From Hyphomonadaceae bacterium (lineage in GTDB: Bacteria > Pseudomonadota > Alphaproteobacteria > Caulobacterales > Aquidulcibacteraceae), in assembly GCA_025458365.1 (NCBI GenBank), contig JALOSP010000020.1, forward strand, positions 1-10,749: 10,749 bases of DNA, given 5' to 3'. Below the pieces are notes generated by a model. It was not told where the DNA came from and did no database searches. It worked only from the letters and a program-made list of their open reading frames with translations. The translations under genes and the position numbers were made by a program. Below, piece after piece: positions 1-5,284 of this stretch (positions are counted from its first letter, which is position 1; each line of letters starts with the position of its first letter).

Positions 1-989
1 CGGGCCAGAGCGTCGGCCTGTTCGGTCGGCTGGCCAACCTCGACAACACGGGCGACAATGGCTCGAGCAAAGTGCGCGCACCCCATGTGGTGACCATCGC
101 CGAAGGGCTTGGCCTGCCGGTCAGTGGCGATGAGCGTGATCCGATTGCAGCAGCAGAGGCGGCCGCACAGGTTGATGTTGCAGTGATCGTGGCGGGCACA
201 ACGGCCTATGAGGAAGGCGAGTTCATCCCGGGTAATATGGGCGGCGATCTGGGCATCGAAGGGGCGCATGAAGGGGCGGGCGCGCTCGGTGGCGGTGGTG
301 ATCGCGGTGGCGACCGGATGCGCTTGCGCCTGCCGGACGATCAGGTGGCCCTGATCAACACGGTGAAGGCAGCCAATCCAAACACCGTGGTTGTTCTGGT
401 CTGTGGCTCGGCGATCATACCGGTCGAATGGATGGACGGCGTCGGTGCCATCTTGCAGACCTTCTACGCCGGGATGCAGGGCGGAACCGCACTCTTACGA
501 CTGCTGCATGGCGAGGTTTCGCCTTCGGGCCGCCTGCCATTCACACTGGCGCGAGACGAGGCCGACTATCCGTTCTTCGACAAGGATGCCGACACCATCA
601 CCTATGGCTACTGGCACGGCTACAGCCTGATGGAGAAGGAAGGCCGCACGCCGTTGTTCGGCTTTGGCCATGGGCTGTCCTACACCAGTTTTGCCAGCGA
701 TGCGGTCGCCTGGCATGAAGATGATGCAGGCTTTGAGGTGAGCGCGACGATCACCAACACTGGAGGGGTTGCGGCGGAAACTGCTGCATTGGTGTTTGCC
801 CATTGCCCAGGTGTGGCTGTGGAACGACCGGCCCGGTTGCTGCGCGGCTTTGCCCGTGTCCATCTGGAACCGGGGCAGAGCCGCACCATCACCTGCCATG
901 TCCCGCAGGACAGCTTGCGCTATTGGGATGTAGCAAGCAGCGATTGGCGGCTGGAGACCGGGCCTTACAGCTTCTCGGTTGTGGTGTGA
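1..989 (+). CDS. Glycoside hydrolase family 3 (beta-glucosidase-like), C-terminal part
   Basis: This is the 3' part of a GH3 glycosidase gene, which releases terminal sugars such as glucose from beta-linked oligosaccharides. The reading frame is open from base 3 to the TGA at 987-989, and the protein is already in family sequence at the window edge (LANLDNTGDNGSSKVR), so the true start lies upstream and the GTG at 72 is not the start. Visible parts are the GH3 C-terminal alpha/beta domain, with AAAQVDVAVIVAGTTAYEEGEF, where family members carry an acid/base Glu, then GGDR, LPDDQVALI and a FYAGMQGG loop. The FGFGHGLSYTSF motif follows, leading into a fibronectin III-like domain that ends the protein. 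The N-terminal barrel with the nucleophile Asp is outside the window. Sugar specificity cannot be read from this part. It ends 8 bases before the end of the convergent thioesterase gene. Confidence 0.93.
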   Translation, partial: GQSVGLFGRLANLDNTGDNGSSKVRAPHVVTIAEGLGLPVSGDERDPIAAAEAAAQVDVAVIVAGTTAYEEGEFIPGNMGGDLGIEGAHEGAGALGGGGDRGGDRMRLRLPDDQVALINTVKAANPNTVVVLVCGSAIIPVEWMDGVGAILQTFYAGMQGGTALLRLLHGEVSPSGRLPFTLARDEADYPFFDKDADTITYGYWHGYSLMEKEGRTPLFGFGHGLSYTSFASDAVAWHEDDAGFEVSATITNTGGVAAETAALVFAHCPGVAVERPARLLRGFARVHLEPGQSRTITCHVPQDSLRYWDVASSDWRLETGPYSFSVVV

Positions 990-997
990 CGGCCTTC

Positions 998-1450
998 TCA
1001 GTCGCGCGGCGGCATCGGCTGTGGCAGCACGGTGGACGAGGCCCGCGCCACCATCCGGCCTTCTGCGTCAAACAAGTCTGCCTCCAGATAGGCAACTGAC
1101 CGGCCCCAGCGCACCACCCTGCCCTCAGCGGTCAGCCTGCCTGGCGGGCACGGGCGCAGGAAGCTGACCTTCAGCTCCAGCGTCGGCACCAGAAAGGCGA
1201 GGCCACCAGCTGTGATGCCGGTCACAGCCATCGCCTCGTCCAGAAATGCGGTGACAAAGCCGCCCTGCACCCCGCCACGCGGATTGCACCAGCTTTCAGG
1301 CGCAAGAAATGCCATGCGCGCGGTCTTTGCGGCTTGATCTACCGCCAGCAGCTCCAGCCCCAGCGCATCCGAACAGGGTGGGCGGTTGCGGGCACCGGCA
1401 AATTTCGCCAGCAGCTCGGCATCACTCAACCGGGCAGAAGGTTTGCTCAC
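998..1450 (-). CDS. PaaI-family hotdog-fold thioesterase
   Basis: This 150-residue protein is a single hotdog domain of the PaaI/YdiI acyl-CoA thioesterase type, expected to hydrolyse an acyl-CoA in the cytoplasm. The signature is around residues 54-75: Asn56, then GGVQGGF, then LDEAMA with Asp71. The usual family motif is HGG; here Gln62 takes the His position, a variant I believe occurs in a subset of bacterial homologues. The later segment LVPTLELKVSFLRP is the typical central strand pair. The start is GTG (1448-1450), whose GTGA overlaps the TGA of sspB. There is no clear ribosome binding site, so translation is probably coupled to sspB. Substrate unknown. Confidence 0.88.
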   Translation of the reverse strand: MSKPSARLSDAELLAKFAGARNRPPCSDALGLELLAVDQAAKTARMAFLAPESWCNPRGGVQGGFVTAFLDEAMAVTGITAGGLAFLVPTLELKVSFLRPCPPGRLTAEGRVVRWGRSVAYLEADLFDAEGRMVARASSTVLPQPMPPRD

Positions 1451-1902
1451 GACTTGCGGCGGAACGCGTCAAGCGAGACCACAGAACCGGTCCCGCCTTC
1501 ATTGTCTGCGGGCTCCGGCGGGGTTTCCACCGGGGCGTCATCGACCGCATCGACAACGTCGAACGCCAGCTGGAACCGCACCGAAGGATCATAGAACCGG
1601 CTGAGCGCGGTAAACGGCACCACGATCTGCTGCGGCACACCACCAAAGCTCAGGGTTACACCAAACCGGTCATCAGCCACGAACAGGTCATCATACTGGT
1701 GTTGCAGCACGATGGTCATTTCTTCGGGATACTTCTGGACCAGAAAATCGGCGATCTTCATGCCGCGCGCCCGGGTGCGGAAGGTCAGATAGAAGTGATG
1801 GTCCCCCGGAGGCCGCACCAGCGCCTGCTGCAAGGCGCCACGCACCACCTGCCGCAAAGCGTCCTGGGTCAATTGCGCGTATCCGATCAGATCGTCTGCC
1901 AT
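1447..1902 (-). CDS. sspB: SspB-type ClpXP adaptor protein (alphaproteobacterial class)
   Basis: This 151-residue cytoplasmic protein matches the alphaproteobacterial SspB family, which captures proteins carrying the tmRNA tag and hands them to the ClpXP protease. The N-terminal helix (LIGYAQLTQDALRQVVRGAL) and the beta core (HHFYLTFRT, ARGMKIADFLVQKYPEEMTIVLQHQYDDL) are the tag-binding domain, roughly residues 1-110. An acidic, Pro-rich linker (about 115-137) follows. The last residues VVSLDAFRRKS (141-151) fit the conserved tail that docks on the ClpX N-domain. The ATG at 1900-1902 is preceded by AGGA at a good distance. It lies downstream of ssrA on the same strand and overlaps the thioesterase gene, with which it is probably co-transcribed. 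Confidence 0.93.
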   Translation of the reverse strand: MADDLIGYAQLTQDALRQVVRGALQQALVRPPGDHHFYLTFRTRARGMKIADFLVQKYPEEMTIVLQHQYDDLFVADDRFGVTLSFGGVPQQIVVPFTALSRFYDPSVRFQLAFDVVDAVDDAPVETPPEPADNEGGTGSVVSLDAFRRKS

Positions 1903-2016
1903 GGTTCATCCTGTCTGGGTTGCCTGCCCGTGTTATCCGCGCCCGCCGCATTCCACAATCTGTTTCGGGTGTGACACGAACAGGACACTGTCATCCCGCG
2001 TGAGGCGTGTCCCGTG

Positions 2017-2043
2017 GTGGTGCCGCCTCGAATGCGGCGCCAC
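2017..2043. other. 10-bp stem-loop between ssrA and sspB
   Basis: Arms GTGGTGCCGC (2017-2026) and GCGGCGCCAC (2034-2043) form a 10-bp stem with a 7-base loop. The one non-Watson-Crick position (2021/2039) is a U-G pair in plus-strand RNA but an A-C mismatch in minus-strand RNA. No T-run follows on either strand, so a standard terminator is not supported. Function unknown. Confidence 0.35.
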
Positions 2044-2062
2044 TCGACCACGCGTCCCGACC

Positions 2063-2076
2063 GGTAACGCGTTACC
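2063..2076. promoter_or_regulatory. Perfect 14-bp palindrome, possible operator
   Basis: GGTAACGCGTTACC is a perfect inverted repeat with a central CG, about 160 bases upstream of the sspB start on the minus strand. The form would suit a dimeric repressor, for instance of the LacI family. No regulator gene is nearby, and one perfect 14-mer palindrome in a window this long is not surprising, so the call is weak. Confidence 0.2.
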
Positions 2077-2137
2077 AGCCTCAAGCAGCAATGATCAGCG
2101 GCGGAAGGTGGAGGGCTTCTGTTGCCAGGCGCCCTCC

Positions 2138-2315
2138 GGGCCCCGCCCCAGGATTGGAGCCCTAGGGACTTGAGCGGAAGCCATCAGACTGCATTACGCA
2201 GCCAGACGGACTTCCTCCACGAAGTTGTCGTTCGCAGTTACAAAATTGGGCTTCTAACGGGGCCCATACGAGCAAAGTTCGTGTTTTTACACATCCGTCG
2301 ATCCTGATCGGCCCC
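2138..2315 (-). ncRNA. ssrA: tmRNA coding piece with tag frame
   Basis: The second half carries the acceptor 5' strand, a D-loop-like segment, a PK1-like stem (TGGGC with GCCCA) and the resume region TTTTGTAACTGCGAACGAC. The tag frame follows, with its TAA in the loop of a small CTGC-GTAAT-GCAG stem. The last stem I can assign has arms at 2138-2144 and 2156-2162; it holds seven pairs including one G-U that exists only in the minus-strand RNA, which supports this strand. The mature 3' end could lie some tens of bases to either side. Confidence 0.8.
2194..2235 (-). other. tmRNA tag reading frame ANDNFVEEVRLAA
   Basis: Thirteen codons and TAA: GCG AAC GAC AAC TTC and onward. With the alanine carried on the tmRNA itself the full tag would be AANDNFVEEVRLAA. 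The Caulobacter tag, as I recall it, is AANDNFAEEFAVAA, so the SspB-binding front half is nearly identical and the LAA end suits ClpX. Confidence 0.93.
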
Positions 2316-2342
2316 ACACGTCCGGCAACAACCCGGGAGGAA
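2316..2342 (-). other. tmRNA intervening sequence (removed on processing)
   Basis: These 27 bases separate the encoded CCA (2343) from the first G of the coding piece (2315). In the permuted class the precursor is cut so that this segment is lost and the two mature RNAs pair through the acceptor stem. The borders follow from the 7-bp pairing GGGGCCG/CGGCTCC. Confidence 0.85.
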
Positions 2343-2425
2343 TGGTGGAGCCGGGGGGAATCGCACCCCCGTCCGGCCTGCTTATTACACACGCGTTTAT
2401 CGCCATAGACCGGGCGAACCCGGAC
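2343..2425 (-). ncRNA. ssrA: tmRNA acceptor piece
   Basis: This is the first-encoded half of the tmRNA. It begins near a CCGGG-TTCG-CCCGG hairpin (2409-2422) with a stable UUCG tetraloop. It continues through GTAATAAGCAGG, resembling the CTAAGCATGTAG segment of E. coli tmRNA, to the T-arm and the 3' strand CGGCTCCACCA. The encoded CCA is the alanine attachment end, expected to be exposed by removal of the intervening sequence. The 5' end is placed about 7 bases after the -10 element and may be off by a few bases. Confidence 0.88.
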
Positions 2426-2431
2426 ACGCTC

Positions 2432-2460
2432 AATATAGGGCCAAATCCTTGACAGTTGAA
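2432..2460 (-). promoter_or_regulatory. Promoter of ssrA
   Basis: On the minus strand a TATATT -10 element (2437-2432) lies 17 bases from TTCAAC (2460-2455), which is a weak -35. The predicted start near 2425 falls just before the first tmRNA hairpin, which supports the assignment. Confidence 0.6.
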
Positions 2461-2483
2461 GAGCCTGTGCGCACGAGGCCGCG

Positions 2484-3041
2484 ATGAGTGAACCCATCGT
2501 GACCGTCGAGGCTGCAAAACAGGCGCTGCGCGTGGCGGTTCGCGCGCGCCGGAAAGCGTTTGCGAGCGGGCCTGATGCCCTCGTTGCCATTGCAGCGATC
2601 CAGCGTCATGTACTGGCCCTGCGGCCCGATTGGGCGGGGCTGACGGTCGGCGCCTATCAGGCAATGGGCAGCGAGGTGCCGCTGGCAAGCCTGGAAGAGG
2701 CGCTGGAACACGCCGGTGGCCGCGTGCTGCTGCCCGAGGTGGTCGGGCCGTCTGGCACGGTTTTGCAGTTCGGTGATCCCAACCAGGTCCCAGACATCGT
2801 GCTGGTGCCCTTGATCGCTTTTGACCTGTCGGGGGGGCGGCTTGGCCAGGGTGGCGGCTATTATGATGCAACCCTCGCTGGATGGCATGAACAGGGCCAT
2901 CGCCCGGCGACAGTCGGGATTGCATTCGCGTGTCAGGCGGTTCCTGCGGTGCCACGCGCGCCTCATGATCAGTTGCTGGATTGGATTGTCACGCAGCACG
3001 GTGCATATCGCGCGACAGCAACAGACAGGACAGACGCGTGA
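2484..3041 (+). CDS. 5-formyltetrahydrofolate cyclo-ligase
   Basis: This 185-residue cytoplasmic enzyme converts 5-formyl-THF and ATP to 5,10-methenyl-THF, returning a stored or inhibitory folate to one-carbon metabolism. The family signature is clear: DIVLVPLIAFDLSGGRLGQG followed by GGYYDATL (roughly residues 107-133). An N-terminal Lys/Arg-rich helix (AAKQALRVAVRARRKAF) and a central GAYQAMGSEV segment also fit. Length is normal for the family. The ATG at 2484 follows GAGG (2475-2478) by 5 bases. The stop codon overlaps the GTG of the metallophosphoesterase gene, so the two are translated together. In many proteobacteria this gene follows zapA and 6S RNA; here its upstream neighbour is the divergent ssrA instead. 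No convincing promoter was found in the 23 bases between the ssrA -35 and the ATG. Confidence 0.95.
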   Translation: MSEPIVTVEAAKQALRVAVRARRKAFASGPDALVAIAAIQRHVLALRPDWAGLTVGAYQAMGSEVPLASLEEALEHAGGRVLLPEVVGPSGTVLQFGDPNQVPDIVLVPLIAFDLSGGRLGQGGGYYDATLAGWHEQGHRPATVGIAFACQAVPAVPRAPHDQLLDWIVTQHGAYRATATDRTDA

Positions 3042-3856
3042 GACTGGCATTTTTTGGCGACATCGTGGGCAGGGCAGGCCGCAAGGTTCTGGGCGAGCAT
3101 CTGCCCGGGCTGCGTGACCGGCTTCGGCTGGATTTCGTGGTGGCCAATGGCGAGAACGCGGCTGGCGGCTTTGGCATCACCGAAGCGATCTGCAATGAGC
3201 TGTTTGATTGTGGTGTCGATTGCATCACGCTGGGCAATCACGCCTGGGACCAACGCGACATCATGGGCGTGATCGACCGCGAGCCCCGCCTGCTGCGGGT
3301 GTCAAACTACCCGCCTTTGACCCATGCCCCTGGGCGCGGAGCCAATCTGTTCGACGTCAAGGGCCGCCAGGTGCTGGTGGTGTCAGTCATGGGCCGCCTG
3401 TTCATGGACCCGCTGGACTGCCCCTATAGCGCCGTGGATCGCGAAGTGGCGGCTGCCCCACTGCGAGAAGTGGCTGATGCCATCATCGTGGATGTGCATG
3501 CCGAAGCCAGCGGCGAGAAACAGGGGATCGGGCATTTCCTCGATGGCCGCGTCAGCCTCGTGGTCGGCAGCCACACCCATGTGCCAACAGCTGACACGCG
3601 CATCCTGCCGGGCGGGACCGCGTTTCAGACCGACGCGGGCATGTGTGGCGACTATGACAGCGTGATCGGGATGAACAAGACAATCTCTGTGGCCCGACAG
3701 TCTGTGCGCATGCCGGGCCAGCGCCATGAACCGGCTGACGGGCCGGGCATGGCGTGCGGGGTGTTTGTCGAGACCGATCCGCGCACGGGCCTTGCCACGC
3801 GGATCGCGCCGATCCGTGTCGGAACCGGCCTGCCCAGCGCAATCCCTGCTGCCTGA
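3038..3856 (+). CDS. TIGR00282/YmdB-type metallophosphoesterase
   Basis: This 272-residue protein matches the bacterial family that includes YmdB, calcineurin-like phosphodiesterases using two metal ions; the physiological substrate here is unknown. All metal-site motifs are visible: GD at residues 7-8, NGEN (37-40), GNHAWD (66-71), His154 in VDVHAEASGEK, and GSHTHVPTAD with His179 and His181. I chose the GTG at 3038 because the protein then opens directly with the first strand (RLAFFGDIVG) and its GTGA overlaps the stop of the upstream folate gene; AGGA lies about 8 bases upstream. An in-frame start further upstream at 2981 would run through the end of the folate gene and is unlikely. It is cytoplasmic, with no signal peptide. 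Confidence 0.93.
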   Translation: MRLAFFGDIVGRAGRKVLGEHLPGLRDRLRLDFVVANGENAAGGFGITEAICNELFDCGVDCITLGNHAWDQRDIMGVIDREPRLLRVSNYPPLTHAPGRGANLFDVKGRQVLVVSVMGRLFMDPLDCPYSAVDREVAAAPLREVADAIIVDVHAEASGEKQGIGHFLDGRVSLVVGSHTHVPTADTRILPGGTAFQTDAGMCGDYDSVIGMNKTISVARQSVRMPGQRHEPADGPGMACGVFVETDPRTGLATRIAPIRVGTGLPSAIPAA

Positions 3857-3882
3857 TCCCCGCCTGGCTGTCCAACAAGGAT

Positions 3883-3898
3883 TTACCACACCGTTTAA
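3883..3898 (+). promoter_or_regulatory. Possible CtrA-like half-sites upstream of the pilus genes
   Basis: In the 128-base gap before the first TadE-like gene, TTAC (3883-3886) and TTTAA (3894-3898) are spaced roughly like the CtrA pattern TTAA-N7-TTAA, but with mismatches. A TAGACT that could be a -10 lies at 3922-3927 without a good -35. Nothing else stands out in the gap. Confidence 0.18.
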
Positions 3899-3984
3899 TC
3901 GGAATGAAACCGTCACGCGACTAGACTGAGGTCCGGTGCGGGCTGTGAGGCCGGGCATCTGACAACATCCCGGCTGGTCAGACC

Positions 3985-4548
3985 ATGAAACCAACAATCT
4001 TCAAACGCCTGCGGGCCAGACATCAGCGCGGACAGTCCGGCGCGACAGCAGTGGAGTTCGCCCTGATTGCCACGCCATTTCTGGCGATGATGTTTGCCCT
4101 GATCGAGATCATGATGATCTTTTTCGTGCAGACGACGCTGGAAGCCGCAGTGGCCGAGGAAGCACGCCGTATCCGCACCGGTCAGGTGCAGACTGCTGCT
4201 GAATCCAAAGCGGACTTCAAGGCAGCGATCTGCGACCGGATGTTCGGCCTGGCTGATTGCGACACCCGTTTGTTTGTCATGGTGCAAGCCTTCAACAGCG
4301 CGCCGGCAGGTGGTGCCGCCCAACCGTGGCAGGACGGAACCCTGACGCCGGGCTCCAACGACGATGAGCCCTATGAAGATTCGACCCCAGGCCAGATGGT
4401 GATCGTTCGCAGCTATTATGTGTGGCCGTTGCTGACCCCGGGATTGAGCATGTTGCAGTCTGCTTCGAACTTCTCGAGCCCGGATCTGGGCGACACCAAT
4501 CGCATGCTGGTGGCATCTGCCGCCTTCCGCAACGAGCCATTCCAGTGA
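3985..4548 (+). CDS. TadE-like pilus assembly protein (first)
   Basis: This 187-residue protein resembles TadE, a pseudopilin of the tight-adherence (Flp/Tad) type IVc pilus. A short basic N-terminus (KRLRARHQRGQ) leads to GATAVEF (19-25). Gly19 and Glu24 sit where prepilin peptidase recognition is expected. A hydrophobic segment of about 24 residues follows (25-48), anchoring it in the inner membrane. The rest is expected to be periplasmic and carries two Cys in the AICDRMFGLADCD region that could pair. It lacks a strong ribosome binding site. It is followed 4 bases later by a second, smaller-headed relative, which is the usual tandem arrangement of tad minor pilins. No platform, ATPase or secretin genes are in the window. 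Confidence 0.85.
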   Translation: MKPTIFKRLRARHQRGQSGATAVEFALIATPFLAMMFALIEIMMIFFVQTTLEAAVAEEARRIRTGQVQTAAESKADFKAAICDRMFGLADCDTRLFVMVQAFNSAPAGGAAQPWQDGTLTPGSNDDEPYEDSTPGQMVIVRSYYVWPLLTPGLSMLQSASNFSSPDLGDTNRMLVASAAFRNEPFQ

Positions 4549-4552
4549 GGCC

Positions 4553-5191
4553 ATGATGCAAAGCGACCCTTCCCGCATCACCCCTGCCCGCGCTTTGCGC
4601 CGATACTGCGCCAGCGCCCTGCGGCGGCGCAGCGAGCGTGGCGTCTCGGCAGTGGAATTTGCCTTTATCGCACCTGTCATGCTGCTGATGCTGTTTGGTG
4701 CGGCCGAAGCCAGTCTTGCCATCTCGGTGGATCGCAAGGTCACGATCGCGGCCTCGACCGTGGCAGACCTCGTGGCCCAGAACGAAACGCTGGATTGCCC
4801 GACGTTGCAGGACATCGTCGCGGTGACCCGCAGCGTGTTTGCTCCCTACGATGGGACCACAGCCTCGATCTCGGTGGCCCAGGTCACGATCCAGGGCGGC
4901 TCACCCAAGGTTCAGTGGAGCAAGATCGTCACGGGCACGAGCTGTTCGGATTCGCCCAGCATGCCGGTGGGATCGAACATCACCATCGCGGGCAATTCAG
5001 CACTGGTCAGCAACATGATCGAGACCGGCGGCGGGATCATCGTGGGTGAGGTCAAGTTCACCCACCAGCCAGATCTGACCTCGTTCTTCGCCCAGACGCT
5101 GAACATGAGCGAGCGTTTCTACCTGCGTCCGCGGATCAACAGTCAGGTCTGCTGGGACACAAATCCGTCCACTGCCGGCTGCCAGTCCTGA
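4553..5191 (+). CDS. TadE/TadG-like pilus assembly protein (second)
   Basis: This 212-residue protein is a second TadE-like pseudopilin. A basic leader (ALRRRSERG) precedes the motif GVSAVEF (30-36, with Gly30 and Glu35) and a hydrophobic helix to about residue 57. The periplasmic part has four Cys (in LDCPTLQ, GTSCSDS, SQVCWD and the end AGCQS), enough for two disulfides. ATG codons at 4553 and 4556 are both possible; the second is better spaced from GAGG at 4547-4550. It lacks the von Willebrand A domain and the length of a full TadG. It is likely co-transcribed with the preceding gene. Confidence 0.83.
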   Translation: MMQSDPSRITPARALRRYCASALRRRSERGVSAVEFAFIAPVMLLMLFGAAEASLAISVDRKVTIAASTVADLVAQNETLDCPTLQDIVAVTRSVFAPYDGTTASISVAQVTIQGGSPKVQWSKIVTGTSCSDSPSMPVGSNITIAGNSALVSNMIETGGGIIVGEVKFTHQPDLTSFFAQTLNMSERFYLRPRINSQVCWDTNPSTAGCQS

Positions 5192-5284
5192 TCCCTCCAA
5201 TAGGGAGGTGACGGGCCGCCATAGACCTGCCATTGTTCTCCTGTCGCATGCGATTACAGCATGGTTTGGGCGCAGGAGTGAGCA

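Larger units (their letters stand above)
2138..2425 (-). ncRNA. ssrA: tmRNA (ssrA), circularly permuted two-piece form
   Basis: Read on the minus strand, this is a permuted alphaproteobacterial tmRNA gene, which rescues stalled ribosomes and adds a degradation tag. The order is acceptor piece (2425-2343, ending in CCA), intervening sequence (2342-2316), coding piece (from 2315). The 3' acceptor strand CGGCTCC plus ACCA pairs with the 5' strand GGGGCCG of the coding piece. The coding piece opens with GGGGCCGATCAGGATCGACG, very close to the classic tmRNA 5' end. A T-arm (GGGGG, loop TGCGATT, CCCCC) and the tag frame ANDNFVEEVRLAA are present. The ends are inferred: the 5' end from the promoter, the 3' end from a stem at 2138-2162. 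A one-piece tmRNA is excluded because the CCA end lies upstream of the GGGG end. Confidence 0.95.

Noticed and set aside
2343..2425. An ordinary tRNA ending in CCA
   Set aside because: There is a T-arm and acceptor 3' strand but no anticodon or D arm upstream; the partner acceptor strand lies downstream, as in permuted tmRNA.
2449..2477. Plus-strand TTGACA as promoter of the cyclo-ligase gene
   Set aside because: No acceptable -10 occurs 16-18 bases downstream, and the implied start would coincide with the ATG.
2162..2955. Long minus-strand open frames across ssrA and the folate gene
   Set aside because: They run antisense to a clearly conserved enzyme and through the tmRNA structures, and resemble no known family.
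3913..4815. 300-residue minus-strand open frame opposite the TadE-like genes
   Set aside because: It is antisense to recognisable TadE-type genes and has no family features; long antisense frames are common in GC-rich DNA.
5192..5208. Small stem CCTCC-AATAG-GGAGG as a terminator after the second TadE-like gene
   Set aside because: Only 5 bp, no T-run, and the GGAGG half could equally be an unrelated purine run.
5244..5253. Palindrome TCGCATGCGA before the PPC-repeat gene
   Set aside because: A 10-bp palindrome is expected about ten times by chance in a window of this length.
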